Shown here: piece by piece, positions 51,831-59,970 of the stretch
Numbering within the stretch: the first letter of the stretch is position 1
How the letters are laid out: every line of letters starts with the position of its first letter
NCBI RefSeq assembly: GCF_000242895.2
Contig: NC_021171.1
Coordinates: forward strand, 186,001 to 250,000
Source: Bacillus sp. 1NLA3E
Lineage (GTDB): Bacteria > Bacillota > Bacilli > Bacillales > Cytobacillaceae
Direction of reading: 5' to 3'
Length of the DNA: 64,000 nucleotides
Notes under the pieces: generated by a model
The model's database searches: none
What the model saw: the letters and a program-made list of their open reading frames with translations, nothing else
What the model was told of the DNA's origin: nothing
Position numbers and translations under genes: made by a program

Positions 51831-53029
51831 AAATTAAGAATGCTTCCGAAATGATTTTTAATCTTTTCGGTGGCATTTTTTTTCATTTTATCTGTAATGT
51901 GAGTATAGATTTTCATCGTTGTTTTCATATCGTCATGACCAACCCTTTTCATGATTGTATTAATATCAATTCCAGCCTCGGCCAACATACTGATATGAGA
52001 ATGCCTGAAGATATGAGGGGTAGCATTTTTTTGTATTGATGTTTTTTTAAGCAGGCGATTCATTCGGATAATGATGTTTTTTTGGATAAAAGGATATCCG
52101 TTTTCACGGCAAAAAATAAAATTCTTATCGTGGTAGTCAGGATATTTATGCCTGTTTGCCATTTTTATCTTAGCTTGATTTTTTTTATGGGCTTTCAATA
52201 AATCAATTATGCTATCATCAATATCAAAAGTCCGGATAGATCCTTTCGTTTTGGGTGGTGTCAGTTCGTATTTATGCATATTATTATCAGGATTGTATAG
52301 AGTCTTGGTAATTCTTATTTCATTCGTTTCAAAGTCCACGTCAGTCCACTTCAGAGCGCACAGCTCACCAGATCTCATCCCCGAAAATGCAAGTAGATAG
52401 AATATCTCCATATCCATTAAAAGACCATACTGATGTGCTGTAGATAGAAATTCGGATAGTTCATCTTTTTCTAGGTATTTTTCCTCTATCGTGTTGTTCT
52501 CGATATCCTCAACCGTTAATTTTTTCACTGGAATGACAGATCCGGTGCAAGGGTTATCTCTTCTCATTTTTTCCTTGATGGCAAAGTTAAAAATCATATT
52601 TGCCGTAACATGAACACCTTCTATCGTTGTTTTGGCGTATTCTTTGTCGTCAAGGTCATTTAAGATGTTTTGATGCATACGTGGACTAACTTTATCAATA
52701 TTCACTTTTGCAATGTATCGTAACAAGATTTTAATTTCTTTTTCCCTGACACGAACAGTACTGGCTTTAACTTTACCTCTAGAGTAGGTATTCAGCCACT
52801 CCAGTGCTACTTTTTCAAAGGGCAGATTTTTTATTTTTTTATCATCTATCCCGTGATCTGTTAGTTTTCTTATTGCTTCATCGACCTTTGCTTCAGCTTC
52901 TTTTTTTGTATCCCCACGTCTAGGTATCTGATTACGTTTCCCAGTGACTGGATCAGGTGGACCATCTTTAACACAAACCCATTTATAGCCCTGCTTGTTA
53001 TTTGAATCAATTTTCCTAAAGTAAGCCAT
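51809..53029 (-). CDS. Tyrosine-type site-specific integrase (phage/ICE)
   Basis: A 406-residue recombinase with an N-terminal AP2-like arm-binding region (DGPPDPVTGKRNQIPRRGDT), a SAM-like core-binding domain and a catalytic domain: Arg in SGMRSGELCALKW, His-x-x-Arg in HIFRHSHISML, and Tyr in TTMKIYTHIT. All catalytic residues are present, so it is probably active. It points outward toward groEL, as usual at an attachment site. Confidence 0.95.
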   Translation of the reverse strand: MAYFRKIDSNNKQGYKWVCVKDGPPDPVTGKRNQIPRRGDTKKEAEAKVDEAIRKLTDHGIDDKKIKNLPFEKVALEWLNTYSRGKVKASTVRVREKEIKILLRYIAKVNIDKVSPRMHQNILNDLDDKEYAKTTIEGVHVTANMIFNFAIKEKMRRDNPCTGSVIPVKKLTVEDIENNTIEEKYLEKDELSEFLSTAHQYGLLMDMEIFYLLAFSGMRSGELCALKWTDVDFETNEIRITKTLYNPDNNMHKYELTPPKTKGSIRTFDIDDSIIDLLKAHKKNQAKIKMANRHKYPDYHDKNFIFCRENGYPFIQKNIIIRMNRLLKKTSIQKNATPHIFRHSHISMLAEAGIDINTIMKRVGHDDMKTTMKIYTHITDKMKKNATEKIKNHFGSILNLAKSQEM

Positions 53030-53044
53030 GGATATCTCCTCTCA

Positions 53045-53695
53045 TTATAGGATCTCGTGTTTTTCTTTGTATCCTTGAAGGACCTCTTGTTTTTCATCAT
53101 CTGGCCAGTCTAATTGATTAATAAACCTCTCAAATTTAGTATATTCATCGATATCGTCATCAAGATAGATAATACCTGGTTCTTCATGAACCACTGGTAT
53201 ATCTTCTAGCATTTTTATATACTCTCGGTGGAATAATTCACCTGTTACCCGGTTCTCGAACATTTCTAGTCGTTTCTTTGCAAAATCTATGGTTACGTTA
53301 AACGTATCAGCGATAAGATTAATTGTTTGTCCTTTCGTTCTAGGAAATTCAATATTCATCAACATAAAAGTAGGAATGCAAAAGTGATACATAAAATTAT
53401 TTGCTTGATGCTCTTGGAGCTCAATAAAGCTTTCTGACATAATTAACTGATTTCCATTATGTCGCAAAGCATGACATAGCTCATGTCCAAACTCTTGCCA
53501 TTGTTCTTGAGAGCTTAATCTCTCATCAATGATGACTTCTTTATGATAAAATCGACTGGAGATATCTTTAAATATCAAGCTCAATCCCATTCGAAACGAA
53601 ATATCCAATAAATCAAGTTGGTGTGGGTGATAAATTTCTAATTTAAAATAAAAATCTTCGATCCAATCCTCAAGTAAAGTGGTTTGGTAGTCCAT
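53045..53695 (-). CDS. ImmA/IrrE-family metallo-endopeptidase
   Basis: A 216-residue protein with the zinc motif HELCHALRH at residues 71-75. It resembles ImmA of ICEBs1 and phage 105-type elements, which cleaves the element's repressor after DNA damage. Gap to the integrase is 15 bases on the same strand, so they may be cotranscribed. Normally the repressor gene lies next to immA; here a cargo block of 3.6 kb separates them. Confidence 0.9.
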   Translation of the reverse strand: MDYQTTLLEDWIEDFYFKLEIYHPHQLDLLDISFRMGLSLIFKDISSRFYHKEVIIDERLSSQEQWQEFGHELCHALRHNGNQLIMSESFIELQEHQANNFMYHFCIPTFMLMNIEFPRTKGQTINLIADTFNVTIDFAKKRLEMFENRVTGELFHREYIKMLEDIPVVHEEPGIIYLDDDIDEYTKFERFINQLDWPDDEKQEVLQGYKEKHEIL

Positions 53696-53849
53696 GGTTG
53701 CCTCCTGAAAAACGAATTTATGTTCGTTAATTGAGTGTGAAAATGACCAATTATCTTTTTGTTTAGTAATATAAAAATAAAATAAGAAGTACTTAAATAT
53801 ACTTTAGGAACATATGTTCTATATGCATTATATATTTTTATAACAAAAT

Positions 53850-53885
53850 AAAAAAGACATTATTTGGTTGTAATCCAAATAATGC
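53850..53885 (-). terminator. Terminator of the toxin-antitoxin operon
   Basis: CATTATTTGG pairs with CCAAATAATG around 7 bases. On the minus strand a T run follows, 20 bases behind the stop of the antitoxin-protease gene. Confidence 0.88.
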
Positions 53886-53901
53886 CGTAGTCTTTCTTTG
53901 A

Positions 53902-54972
53902 CTATTTATTTTTTAGATAATAAAATGCTTCAAAGCCAATATACCCATCATGTTGTAGCCTTGCTACTACAATACCGGGGAGTATGTTTTGCGATAATGA
54001 AAATTCTTCGATACTTTTCTGATTAAATATTCCTAACTCAGTAAATTTTTTATAGTCTTTCTTGTCTATAAAAAAATCTCTTGCAAATTCATTAGCTTCA
54101 TCTTCTTTTGTAGAAATCTTATTATCCAATTCTAATTCAGACTCAAATGTTATGATTGGTATATTTGGTTCATAATGCATTATTAGGTGTCCGATCTCAT
54201 GCATAAGAGCAAACCAAACATGATCATGTGTTTTAAATCTTCCACTTAAATAAATAGCTGGATTTTTCTTATAGGTTGTAAGAGCACCTCTAACTTTACT
54301 GTTAACTACTGCATCACAAAAAACTAAATATATACCTAAGCGATTTAACAACTTTCTTGCGCTCTGCAAAGAGCTTTGATAATCGTTGTTTAAAGCAATT
54401 CTTTTAAATTTTTCCAATGAATTAATTAAGTTTGTTCTATCATATTTTTTATTTGACAAATCGCGGTTTTGAATTTCAACTTCTTCTCTTGCTAAATTCA
54501 ACCAGATTGCAATTGATTCCTTTTCGCCACCATCTTCCATAAAATCAACACTCAGATTAGAATAAACGTCATCGAATAAACTATAATTACTTATACCTAG
54601 GAGCTTTAGCATTTCATTTGCTTGTTTTTTCAAATCCCAATCTAAACCTGCGAAAACAGTAGAAAATTTAAATCTTTTATCCAGTTCTATCAATTCTTTT
54701 TCTTTAAATTCTTTTTGATTTATTTCTTCCCTTTTTAGGTATTCTCTGTATTTGCTTTCATAATTTAACCAATAAGATGCGGGGACATTATGAAATATTT
54801 TTTCAAATTTAATAGCGATATCCTCAGTTAATTTAGTCTTTCCGTTCAAGAGATTAGAAAGATGTTTTTCACTAATTCCTAACCTCTTTGAACAATCTTT
54901 TTGGCTCATTCCAAGTTCATCTAGATATTCTTTAATAATTGCCCCAGTGTGCACGATAAAGTTCTCACCCAT
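53902..54972 (-). CDS. HigA-type antitoxin fused to an ImmA/IrrE metalloprotease domain
   Basis: A 356-residue protein. Residues about 10-60 form an Xre/HigA helix-turn-helix (MSQKDCSKRLGISEKHLSNL). The C-terminal half is an ImmA/IrrE domain with the zinc motif HEIGH at residues 258-262. It is encoded 15 bases behind a HigB-like toxin gene, which fits the reversed toxin-antitoxin order of higBA. The protease domain could cleave the antitoxin part or a partner under stress (inference). Very AT-rich compared with the flanks. Confidence 0.87.
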   Translation of the reverse strand: MGENFIVHTGAIIKEYLDELGMSQKDCSKRLGISEKHLSNLLNGKTKLTEDIAIKFEKIFHNVPASYWLNYESKYREYLKREEINQKEFKEKELIELDKRFKFSTVFAGLDWDLKKQANEMLKLLGISNYSLFDDVYSNLSVDFMEDGGEKESIAIWLNLAREEVEIQNRDLSNKKYDRTNLINSLEKFKRIALNNDYQSSLQSARKLLNRLGIYLVFCDAVVNSKVRGALTTYKKNPAIYLSGRFKTHDHVWFALMHEIGHLIMHYEPNIPIITFESELELDNKISTKEDEANEFARDFFIDKKDYKKFTELGIFNQKSIEEFSLSQNILPGIVVARLQHDGYIGFEAFYYLKNK

Positions 54973-54987
54973 AATAATACCTCCTTT

Positions 54988-55302
54988 CTAGTGATAATCC
55001 TCTATTGTCAAGATTTCTATGTCACTAATTGTTTTGTGATCTTGTTCATCCCATTCTCCAACCGGTCTTAAAACAATACGGTAGTTCTTAGAAACAGCAA
55101 TTCCCCAACAGTCTTCATACTCCCCAGTTAGTTTATGCCGACAAGGAGGGGGATCGTGAGAGATTTCCTCTAAATTATTCGCAGCTGTTAATTCAGACAT
55201 CCTGTTAATAACATTTTTATAAAAAGCAGTATATTCTTTTTTAATTAAACGTTGATTTGTCAATATTCTCTCTAACTTATTAGAGGTGTAAATAATGTTC
55301 AT
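54988..55302 (-). CDS. HigB/RelE-superfamily toxin
   Basis: A 104-residue protein. It has the RelE/HigB-like ends: PPPCRHKLTGEYEDCWGIAV followed by NYRIVLRPVG and a strand-rich C-terminus (ISDIEILTIEDYH). Such toxins cut mRNA on the ribosome. The ATG at 55302 has AGGGGG at 6 bases. The antitoxin-protease gene follows 15 bases behind. Assignment rests on motif pattern and gene order. Confidence 0.8.
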   Translation of the reverse strand: MNIIYTSNKLERILTNQRLIKKEYTAFYKNVINRMSELTAANNLEEISHDPPPCRHKLTGEYEDCWGIAVSKNYRIVLRPVGEWDEQDHKTISDIEILTIEDYH

Positions 55303-55421
55303 CTTTATCCCCCTTACTCTATATATTGAAATTAACATAATTAACCTAACAGGTCAATTTCGCAGGTGTAGACTAACATCTAAAAAATATATATAATTGC
55401 GATAGTATAGGAGTGCATATT

Positions 55422-56228
55422 ATGCAAAAGAATGATTATTTTGAATTTGCGAAATTATTATCAAATCAATATTTTACTTTTTTGAGTAATGAAACAATTA
55501 AACGTGAGGTTTTAAAAACATTCAATGGTCAATTGCCTTACGACCAGAATAATAGTGATTTAACACCAAGGGAGTTCTTAAATCAATTTATCTTACACTA
55601 TTACCCTAATGAAACCTCTGTTAAATCTACATTCATAAATAATGTGCTTTTTAAAACAAGCAATCATGTTTCAATATTTGAATTGAATGTAGGCAAAAGT
55701 AGACTGGATTTATGTAAAATAAATGGTTGCAGTACTGCTTATGAGATAAAAACGGATTTAGATACCCCAATTCGCTTAAAACAACAAATGATAGATTATT
55801 TTCAGGTCTTTGAAAAAGTCTATTTAATTTGTTCAGTACAGAATCACGATTCAATGGTACCGTATATTCCAGAGGAATGTGGTATTTACACCTATTACAA
55901 AACCAATACTGGTAAATATGTTTTTAAAAAGAAACGTAACGCTGTATCTTCAACTAGCATATCTCCTCAAGCACAATTGTCTGTCTTAACAAAAAAAGAT
56001 TTGAACACATTCTTTCAGTGTCCAAATCTTGAAACTAAAGATGCTATGATTGATGTAATAACTAGTTCAAAAACAAATAAAGAAATTAACAAAATTTTTA
56101 AATTCATATTAAAAACCAAGTATTATGACAAATGGAACTTTCTTGTAGAAAATAGTGATGAAATTTTAGAAATCGATTACCAATGGTTTTTTAAAAATTT
56201 ATTATCACCTGAAATAGTGTACCTATAG
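55422..56228 (+). CDS. sce7726-family protein, putative PD-(D/E)xK nuclease
   Basis: A 268-residue protein that I place in the sce7726 family. A PD-(D/E)xK-like core is visible: Glu 87, Asp 96 (KSRLDLCKI) and Glu 108-x-Lys 110 (AYEIKTDLD), followed by a helix and the strand VYLICS. The family's function is not established. It is divergent from the toxin operon and convergent with the beta-family gene; both end in one palindrome. ATG at 55422 with GGAG at 8 bases. Base composition is very AT-rich. Confidence 0.75.
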   Translation: MQKNDYFEFAKLLSNQYFTFLSNETIKREVLKTFNGQLPYDQNNSDLTPREFLNQFILHYYPNETSVKSTFINNVLFKTSNHVSIFELNVGKSRLDLCKINGCSTAYEIKTDLDTPIRLKQQMIDYFQVFEKVYLICSVQNHDSMVPYIPEECGIYTYYKTNTGKYVFKKKRNAVSSTSISPQAQLSVLTKKDLNTFFQCPNLETKDAMIDVITSSKTNKEINKIFKFILKTKYYDKWNFLVENSDEILEIDYQWFFKNLLSPEIVYL

Positions 56229-56238
56229 GTACACTATT
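56213..56238. other. Perfect 26-bp palindrome joining two convergent stops
   Basis: AATAGTGTACC, TATA, GGTACACTATT. It contains the stop codons of both the sce7726 gene (56226-56228) and the beta-family gene (56234-56236). No long T run follows on either strand; it could be a bidirectional terminator or a binding site. Confidence 0.85.
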
Positions 56239-57331
56239 CTTGTGATTGTTGTTGTATATATCGTGTTAATGTTAGGTTATTCCAAGTTCCCCAGCTACCG
56301 AACGTTAATCCCATGTCTTTTATTCTTTTTATAGCCAGACAATGATTTTCTCTATCTAGGAGATTTAATCTTTGTAAAATTTCACTTCTAACATACTCAT
56401 AACCTCTTACTCCTTTATCAGTATCATGGTTTACTACTGAGAAAAAAGCATTTTTTTCTTTTAAATAAATAAGTCCTAATGCCGATCCCTTCCCATTACT
56501 ACCACCTTCTTCGGGTAGAGCGTCTTTTAATCCGCCAAAGTCCCCAAAGCCATCTAAATTATACTCTTTATATATATTTGCGACTTGATTATTAATTTTA
56601 CCTGTGAATACTAAATTTTCGAAATCCCCATTTTTATGAGTTTGGGATCTAGGAGAATTAAGTAGAATTTTTTTTGCATCGGTTTCTAATTCCTGGAACT
56701 CCTCTAATTCTAAAAATTTTGAATCAGCATTCTTATCCCTTATATCTAACATGATGTAATCAGAGCTTCTTAGATGAGTCTCTAATAATTCTGCATATTC
56801 TTCTAGATAATAGTCCGTAATCCTAATTACGATAGACTGATTATTTAGTTTAAGGTCGTTTATAAATTTAATTAAAATATGAGGACCAATTTTAAATCCA
56901 CTTTTTATGGAAATTACAGGTATAAGATTAGCGTAATTTCCAATCTCGAGCATTCTTTGTCTGTAGTAAGCAAAGTCCCTGCTTAATCTAAATGCTAATT
57001 CAATATTTTTATATGTCTTTTTTTTATCATATTCACCTTCACTAAATCGAAAGAATTCAATAAATGCTTTCTTACCGTTAAGACGTTCGTTAATTGCTTT
57101 TAGGGTAATTATGTCTGCTTCAGTGGGTGGTATTCCAATTCTATTTCTTCTTGTTTTGCCAGCTTTTTGCTCATATATAAACTTTCCAGTGTTCTCATCA
57201 ATTTCATATTTTTTTTCATGCTCATCCTTAATAAGTTCAATTAGAGGAATCATTGAATCATTAAAATAACCATTCATATTTTTAATAACTATTAATTCTT
57301 CTTTACGATTTTTCATAATAGGTACATACAT
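56234..57331 (-). CDS. Beta family protein (T4 'beta protein'-like)
   Basis: A 365-residue protein with the pattern of the 'Beta protein' family: start MYVPIMKNRKEELIVIKN, a TIM-barrel-like run of strands (LIPVISIKSGFKIGP, IVIRITDYYLEEYAELL, DYIMLDIRD), and the end GLTFGSWGTWNNLTLTRYI. The family takes its name from a T4-like phage gene; function unknown. It pairs with the sce7726 gene, an association I recall from other genomes. The ATG follows GGATGATGTAAG. Confidence 0.75.
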   Translation of the reverse strand: MYVPIMKNRKEELIVIKNMNGYFNDSMIPLIELIKDEHEKKYEIDENTGKFIYEQKAGKTRRNRIGIPPTEADIITLKAINERLNGKKAFIEFFRFSEGEYDKKKTYKNIELAFRLSRDFAYYRQRMLEIGNYANLIPVISIKSGFKIGPHILIKFINDLKLNNQSIVIRITDYYLEEYAELLETHLRSSDYIMLDIRDKNADSKFLELEEFQELETDAKKILLNSPRSQTHKNGDFENLVFTGKINNQVANIYKEYNLDGFGDFGGLKDALPEEGGSNGKGSALGLIYLKEKNAFFSVVNHDTDKGVRGYEYVRSEILQRLNLLDRENHCLAIKRIKDMGLTFGSWGTWNNLTLTRYIQQQSQE

Positions 57332-57494
57332 CTTACATCATCCTTCGTTGTTATTTATAACAAAACTATGAATTTAGTAAAAACGACCAATTAATACAAT
57401 TTTCGCAAATAAAAGTAAAAAATGTACACGTTCACTAGATAGAACGTGTATTTACCGTCAACATATTCTCAGGATGACCTATTTAGATGATTGT

Positions 57495-57845
57495 CTATTT
57501 TTTATCCCGTTCCTTAATGAATTCCCAGAAACGAATTAATTCTTCTATTTTTTCTTCTGGAGCATCCATTAAGTCTTTAAAGAATACCTGTTTTTTAGGG
57601 TCAAGTAATTCTCTCCACATTTCATCACTTGAATTACCGTTTTCATTACCAGTTACAAGGTAATCAATTGATACTCCAAAAAATTCAGCCAATTTTTTCA
57701 GGGTACTAAAATCAGGCTGGCTGCTATTTTTTTCTTCATTTTCGTACTTACCATATCCCTGTCTAGTGATGCCTAGGAGATCAGCCATGTACTGCTGCGA
57801 GAGTTTCTTATTTAATCTTAATTTTTTAAGTCTGTCTGCAAACAT
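57495..57845 (-). CDS. CI-like Xre-family repressor of the element
   Basis: A 116-residue protein with an N-terminal helix-turn-helix (LSQQYMADLLGITRQGYGKY) and a C-terminal helical part (DLMDAPEEKIEELIRFWEF), as in repressors of ICEBs1 and phi105-type elements that are cleaved by ImmA. It is divergent from a Cro-like gene with operators between them. Confidence 0.88.
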   Translation of the reverse strand: MFADRLKKLRLNKKLSQQYMADLLGITRQGYGKYENEEKNSSQPDFSTLKKLAEFFGVSIDYLVTGNENGNSSDEMWRELLDPKKQVFFKDLMDAPEEKIEELIRFWEFIKERDKK

Positions 57846-57878
57846 ATTTATTCCTCATTTCCCATTACTCCTAACAAT

Positions 57879-57907
57879 ATTATACAGCAACAAATTGTTG
57901 CTTTCTA
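57879..57907 (-). promoter_or_regulatory. Repressor promoter with operator O1 in the spacer
   Basis: On the minus strand, TAGAAA (57907-57902) and TATAAT (57884-57879) are spaced 17 bases. The spacer is filled by GCAACAAATTGTTGC (57887-57901), so the repressor can block its own promoter. Confidence 0.8.
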
Positions 57908-57912
57908 TTAAC

Positions 57913-57927
57913 GTAACTAAAAGTTTC
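57913..57927. promoter_or_regulatory. Degenerate operator O2
   Basis: GTAACTAAAAGTTTC, two mismatches from the GCAAC-N5-GTTGC pattern, placed between the two promoters. Confidence 0.6.
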
Positions 57928-57936
57928 TAAAAATAG

Positions 57937-57964
57937 TTGACAGCAACTAAAAGTTGCGTATAAT
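57937..57964 (+). promoter_or_regulatory. Lytic/early promoter with operator O3 in the spacer
   Basis: TTGACA (57937-57942) and TATAAT (57959-57964) with a 16-base spacer that consists of the operator GCAACTAAAAGTTGC (57943-57957) plus one G. Confidence 0.9.
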
Positions 57965-57976
57965 TAAAAATATAAA

Positions 57977-57991
57977 GCAACCGTTAGTTGC
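57977..57991. promoter_or_regulatory. Operator O4
   Basis: GCAACCGTTAGTTGC, just before the ribosome site of the Cro-like gene. Confidence 0.85.
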
Positions 57992-58009
57992 GGATGGGAG
58001 GTGTAATGA

Positions 58010-58255
58010 TTGAGTCCAAAAGATCTTCAACAACTGCTTATCAACAAAAGAGAATATTTAGGCCTTACTCAGCAAGATGTAGCGGAACAATCTGATGCAG
58101 AAATAACTAGACAATACTATGGGATGATTGAAAATGGTGAACGTAGACCTTCTGTTGATGTAGCTAAAAAAATTTCAAATGTTCTAGGTGTTGAGTGGAC
58201 AATTTTTTTTGAAATTAACAGCAACCAAAAGTTGCTTAATAAAAATACAGCATAA
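58010..58255 (+). CDS. Cro-like Xre-family regulator
   Basis: An 81-residue protein with a single helix-turn-helix (LGLTQQDVAEQSDAEITRQY). Start is TTG at 58010 behind GGGAGGTG. It is the first gene of the rightward early operon and is driven by the O3-overlapped promoter. Operator O5 lies inside its last codons. Confidence 0.87.
   Translation: MSPKDLQQLLINKREYLGLTQQDVAEQSDAEITRQYYGMIENGERRPSVDVAKKISNVLGVEWTIFFEINSNQKLLNKNTA
58221..58235. promoter_or_regulatory. Operator O5 inside the Cro-like gene
   Basis: GCAACCAAAAGTTGC, a full match to the GCAAC-N5-GTTGC pattern, 230 bases downstream of O4 in coding sequence. Confidence 0.8.
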
Positions 58256-58267
58256 GGAGGTAAGTAG

Positions 58268-58576
58268 ATGTTCACGCTTCAATACGATGATCAATTCATT
58301 GAAAAAATTGCCGCAAAGATCGCTGACCGTGCTACTGAAATGCTTGTTGAAAGAATCGGTTCATTCAATGATCTTCCTCTAGTTTTGACTAGGGAGGAAG
58401 CTATGAAAGTTCTTCGGTGTGGACCAACAAAAATGGCTGAGTTAATGGCTAGACCTGATTTTCCAGTATCAAGAGAATTCGGCGTTAAAATACCAACACA
58501 TATGTTAACTAAGTGGATAGAAAAAAACACTCGCTGGATGGAAGCAAATACTGGCTACTTCAATAAAGCTATCTAA
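58268..58576 (+). CDS. Phage-type helix-turn-helix protein (excisionase-like)
   Basis: A 102-residue protein. The C-terminal half, with LTREEAMKVLRCGPTKMAEL and a wing-like FGVKIPTHMLTKWIE, fits the MerR/excisionase DNA-binding pattern. AAGGAGG lies before the ATG, 12 bases behind the Cro-like gene. It may direct excision or regulate early genes. Confidence 0.7.
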   Translation: MFTLQYDDQFIEKIAAKIADRATEMLVERIGSFNDLPLVLTREEAMKVLRCGPTKMAELMARPDFPVSREFGVKIPTHMLTKWIEKNTRWMEANTGYFNKAI

Positions 58577-58630
58577 TACTAGCTTATCAGTTTATTCCAT
58601 ATTTTTTGGCAGAAATGGGGGTGTGAGAAA

Positions 58631-59161
58631 TTGGAAATTGGCAGAGCTGCTATGGCGGCTAAGTTAGCAAGAAAAGAAACTGGACTCACCCAACAACAAA
58701 TGACCCTTGATGAATATTTTGGATCTCGTGAGTCCGTATCTTCTCAAGAAAATGGTCGTTATCAAGTTCAACCTGAATTAGGAAGATATTACTCAGAAAA
58801 ACATAACGATCCATGGGTAGCGATGGAAGCGGCAGCAGAATACACCGGCTGGGGAATCGTCAAATTAGATGGTGAGGCAGCAGATTTACATAGGACGTCC
58901 GTATCGCTAAAGACCAGAGAGGAACTTAAAGAAGCGTTAGAAGCTGTTATGGATGCCTCGAAGAACCTTACCGTCAATCCAAAATGCGTTGAGAGGGTTG
59001 AAATTGCGGTTATTGAAAAATCTCTTCATGAATGTATCGATGCGATTACCGCGCTCAATCATTATGTTGCAGTGATTTGTAAAGAGTATGGAATTCCATG
59101 GGCTAAGATGTGGACCCAGCACAAGATCAAGTTGATCCAAAGGAGGTTTATAAAAAAGTGA
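58631..59161 (+). CDS. Phage early protein with Xre-like N-terminus
   Basis: A 176-residue protein. The first 60 residues resemble a helix-turn-helix (LARKETGLTQQQMTLDEYFG, then SRESVSSQENGRY). The rest is helical with no known motif (KTREELKEALEAVMDASKNL). Similar genes are common in early operons of Bacillus prophages. Start is TTG at 58631. GTGA overlap with the next gene. Confidence 0.7.
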   Translation: MEIGRAAMAAKLARKETGLTQQQMTLDEYFGSRESVSSQENGRYQVQPELGRYYSEKHNDPWVAMEAAAEYTGWGIVKLDGEAADLHRTSVSLKTREELKEALEAVMDASKNLTVNPKCVERVEIAVIEKSLHECIDAITALNHYVAVICKEYGIPWAKMWTQHKIKLIQRRFIKK

Positions 59162-59340
59162 AAAAAGATATTACTCATCGAATTGCTTATTATGTGCGAA
59201 AGGTTAATGAAAGAATGTCTTTTCATCCATCCAAGAAGCTACCAGCTAAGTACACATATCGTCATGAACGCTTAATGGCTTATAAAAAGCGAATGTTTGA
59301 ATTGATTGAGGAGGGAGAATACAAAAAATGTTCGGATTGA
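59158..59340 (+). CDS. Small phage protein, unknown function
   Basis: A 60-residue basic protein (KKDITHRIAYYVRKVNERMS). Start is GTG at 59158, overlapping the stop of the previous gene, with AAAGGAGG 11 bases upstream; an in-frame ATG at 59110 would extend into the previous gene. I do not recognise it. Confidence 0.65.
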   Translation: MKKDITHRIAYYVRKVNERMSFHPSKKLPAKYTYRHERLMAYKKRMFELIEEGEYKKCSD

Positions 59341-59525
59341 CACCGGAACAATATTTCTTGTTTTTATCAATTCACATTAATCATTTAAAAACCATAGGTA
59401 CTGAAAATCAAAAGAAATACTGTTTATCGAAAGTCAGAAACGTCGAATGGGATTCTAAAAGGAAATGTTTAAACGTCTATTATGATGATACATCGTGGAA
59501 ATACGACGATAATGGCTGGTACTAA
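59328..59525 (+). CDS. Small phage protein, unknown function
   Basis: A 65-residue protein (FGLTPEQYFLFLSIHINHLK, ending DDTSWKYDDNGWY). GGAGGG lies upstream, and the start overlaps the end of the previous gene by 13 bases. Not recognised. Confidence 0.65.
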   Translation: MFGLTPEQYFLFLSIHINHLKTIGTENQKKYCLSKVRNVEWDSKRKCLNVYYDDTSWKYDDNGWY

Positions 59526-59543
59526 AAAGGAGGTGAAAAATAA

Positions 59544-59696
59544 ATGAGTTTTGTTCTTAGTGTAAGCAAATTGATGAAGGCTAGTGAGGTTCGTGAGCTT
59601 TGTAAGGAAATGAGGGAACAAAAGCACATCTTAGCTAAACAAGAAGCGATTGTGAAGGCATTGTTATTCAGCAGAAATAAAAAAGCAGCAAGCTAA
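59544..59696 (+). CDS. Very small phage protein (50 residues)
   Basis: ATG at 59544 with an excellent AAAGGAGGTG site; 50 residues, helical and charged (SKLMKASEVRELCKEMREQ, ending NKKAAS). Compact spacing within the early operon supports it as a real gene. Function unknown. Confidence 0.65.
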   Translation: MSFVLSVSKLMKASEVRELCKEMREQKHILAKQEAIVKALLFSRNKKAAS

Positions 59697-59775
59697 GGCT
59701 GGCACCTTACTTACTGCACTTTGAAAAATTAAGTTACCTCTATTTTACCACAATTAAAAAAGGGAGGACAAGCTT

Positions 59776-59970
59776 GTGTTTGATACAAAGAAAGGGCCTG
59801 TTTATGAGCCTGATCATCCAGCACTAAATGGCATGTACGAACTACTTAAAAAAGATGCTGCTACCTTATCTGGAAGTCGATTATACGAAGATTTAGTGGA
59901 TGTATATGAATCAATCAATATGGATTTGAAGGAGGAAATGGATAATGGTAAAACAATTAAGGCTTCTTAG
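59776..59970 (+). CDS. Small phage protein, unknown function
   Basis: A 64-residue acidic protein (FDTKKGPVYEPDHPALNGMY) with GTG start at 59776 and GGGAGG upstream. Its end overlaps the ATPase gene start by 26 bases, which suggests coupled translation. Confidence 0.65.
   Translation: MFDTKKGPVYEPDHPALNGMYELLKKDAATLSGSRLYEDLVDVYESINMDLKEEMDNGKTIKAS

Noticed and set aside
53045-57845. Known restriction-modification, Abi or retron system in the cargo block
   Set aside because: No methyltransferase, reverse transcriptase, HEPN RxxxxH or helicase motif was visible in these proteins.
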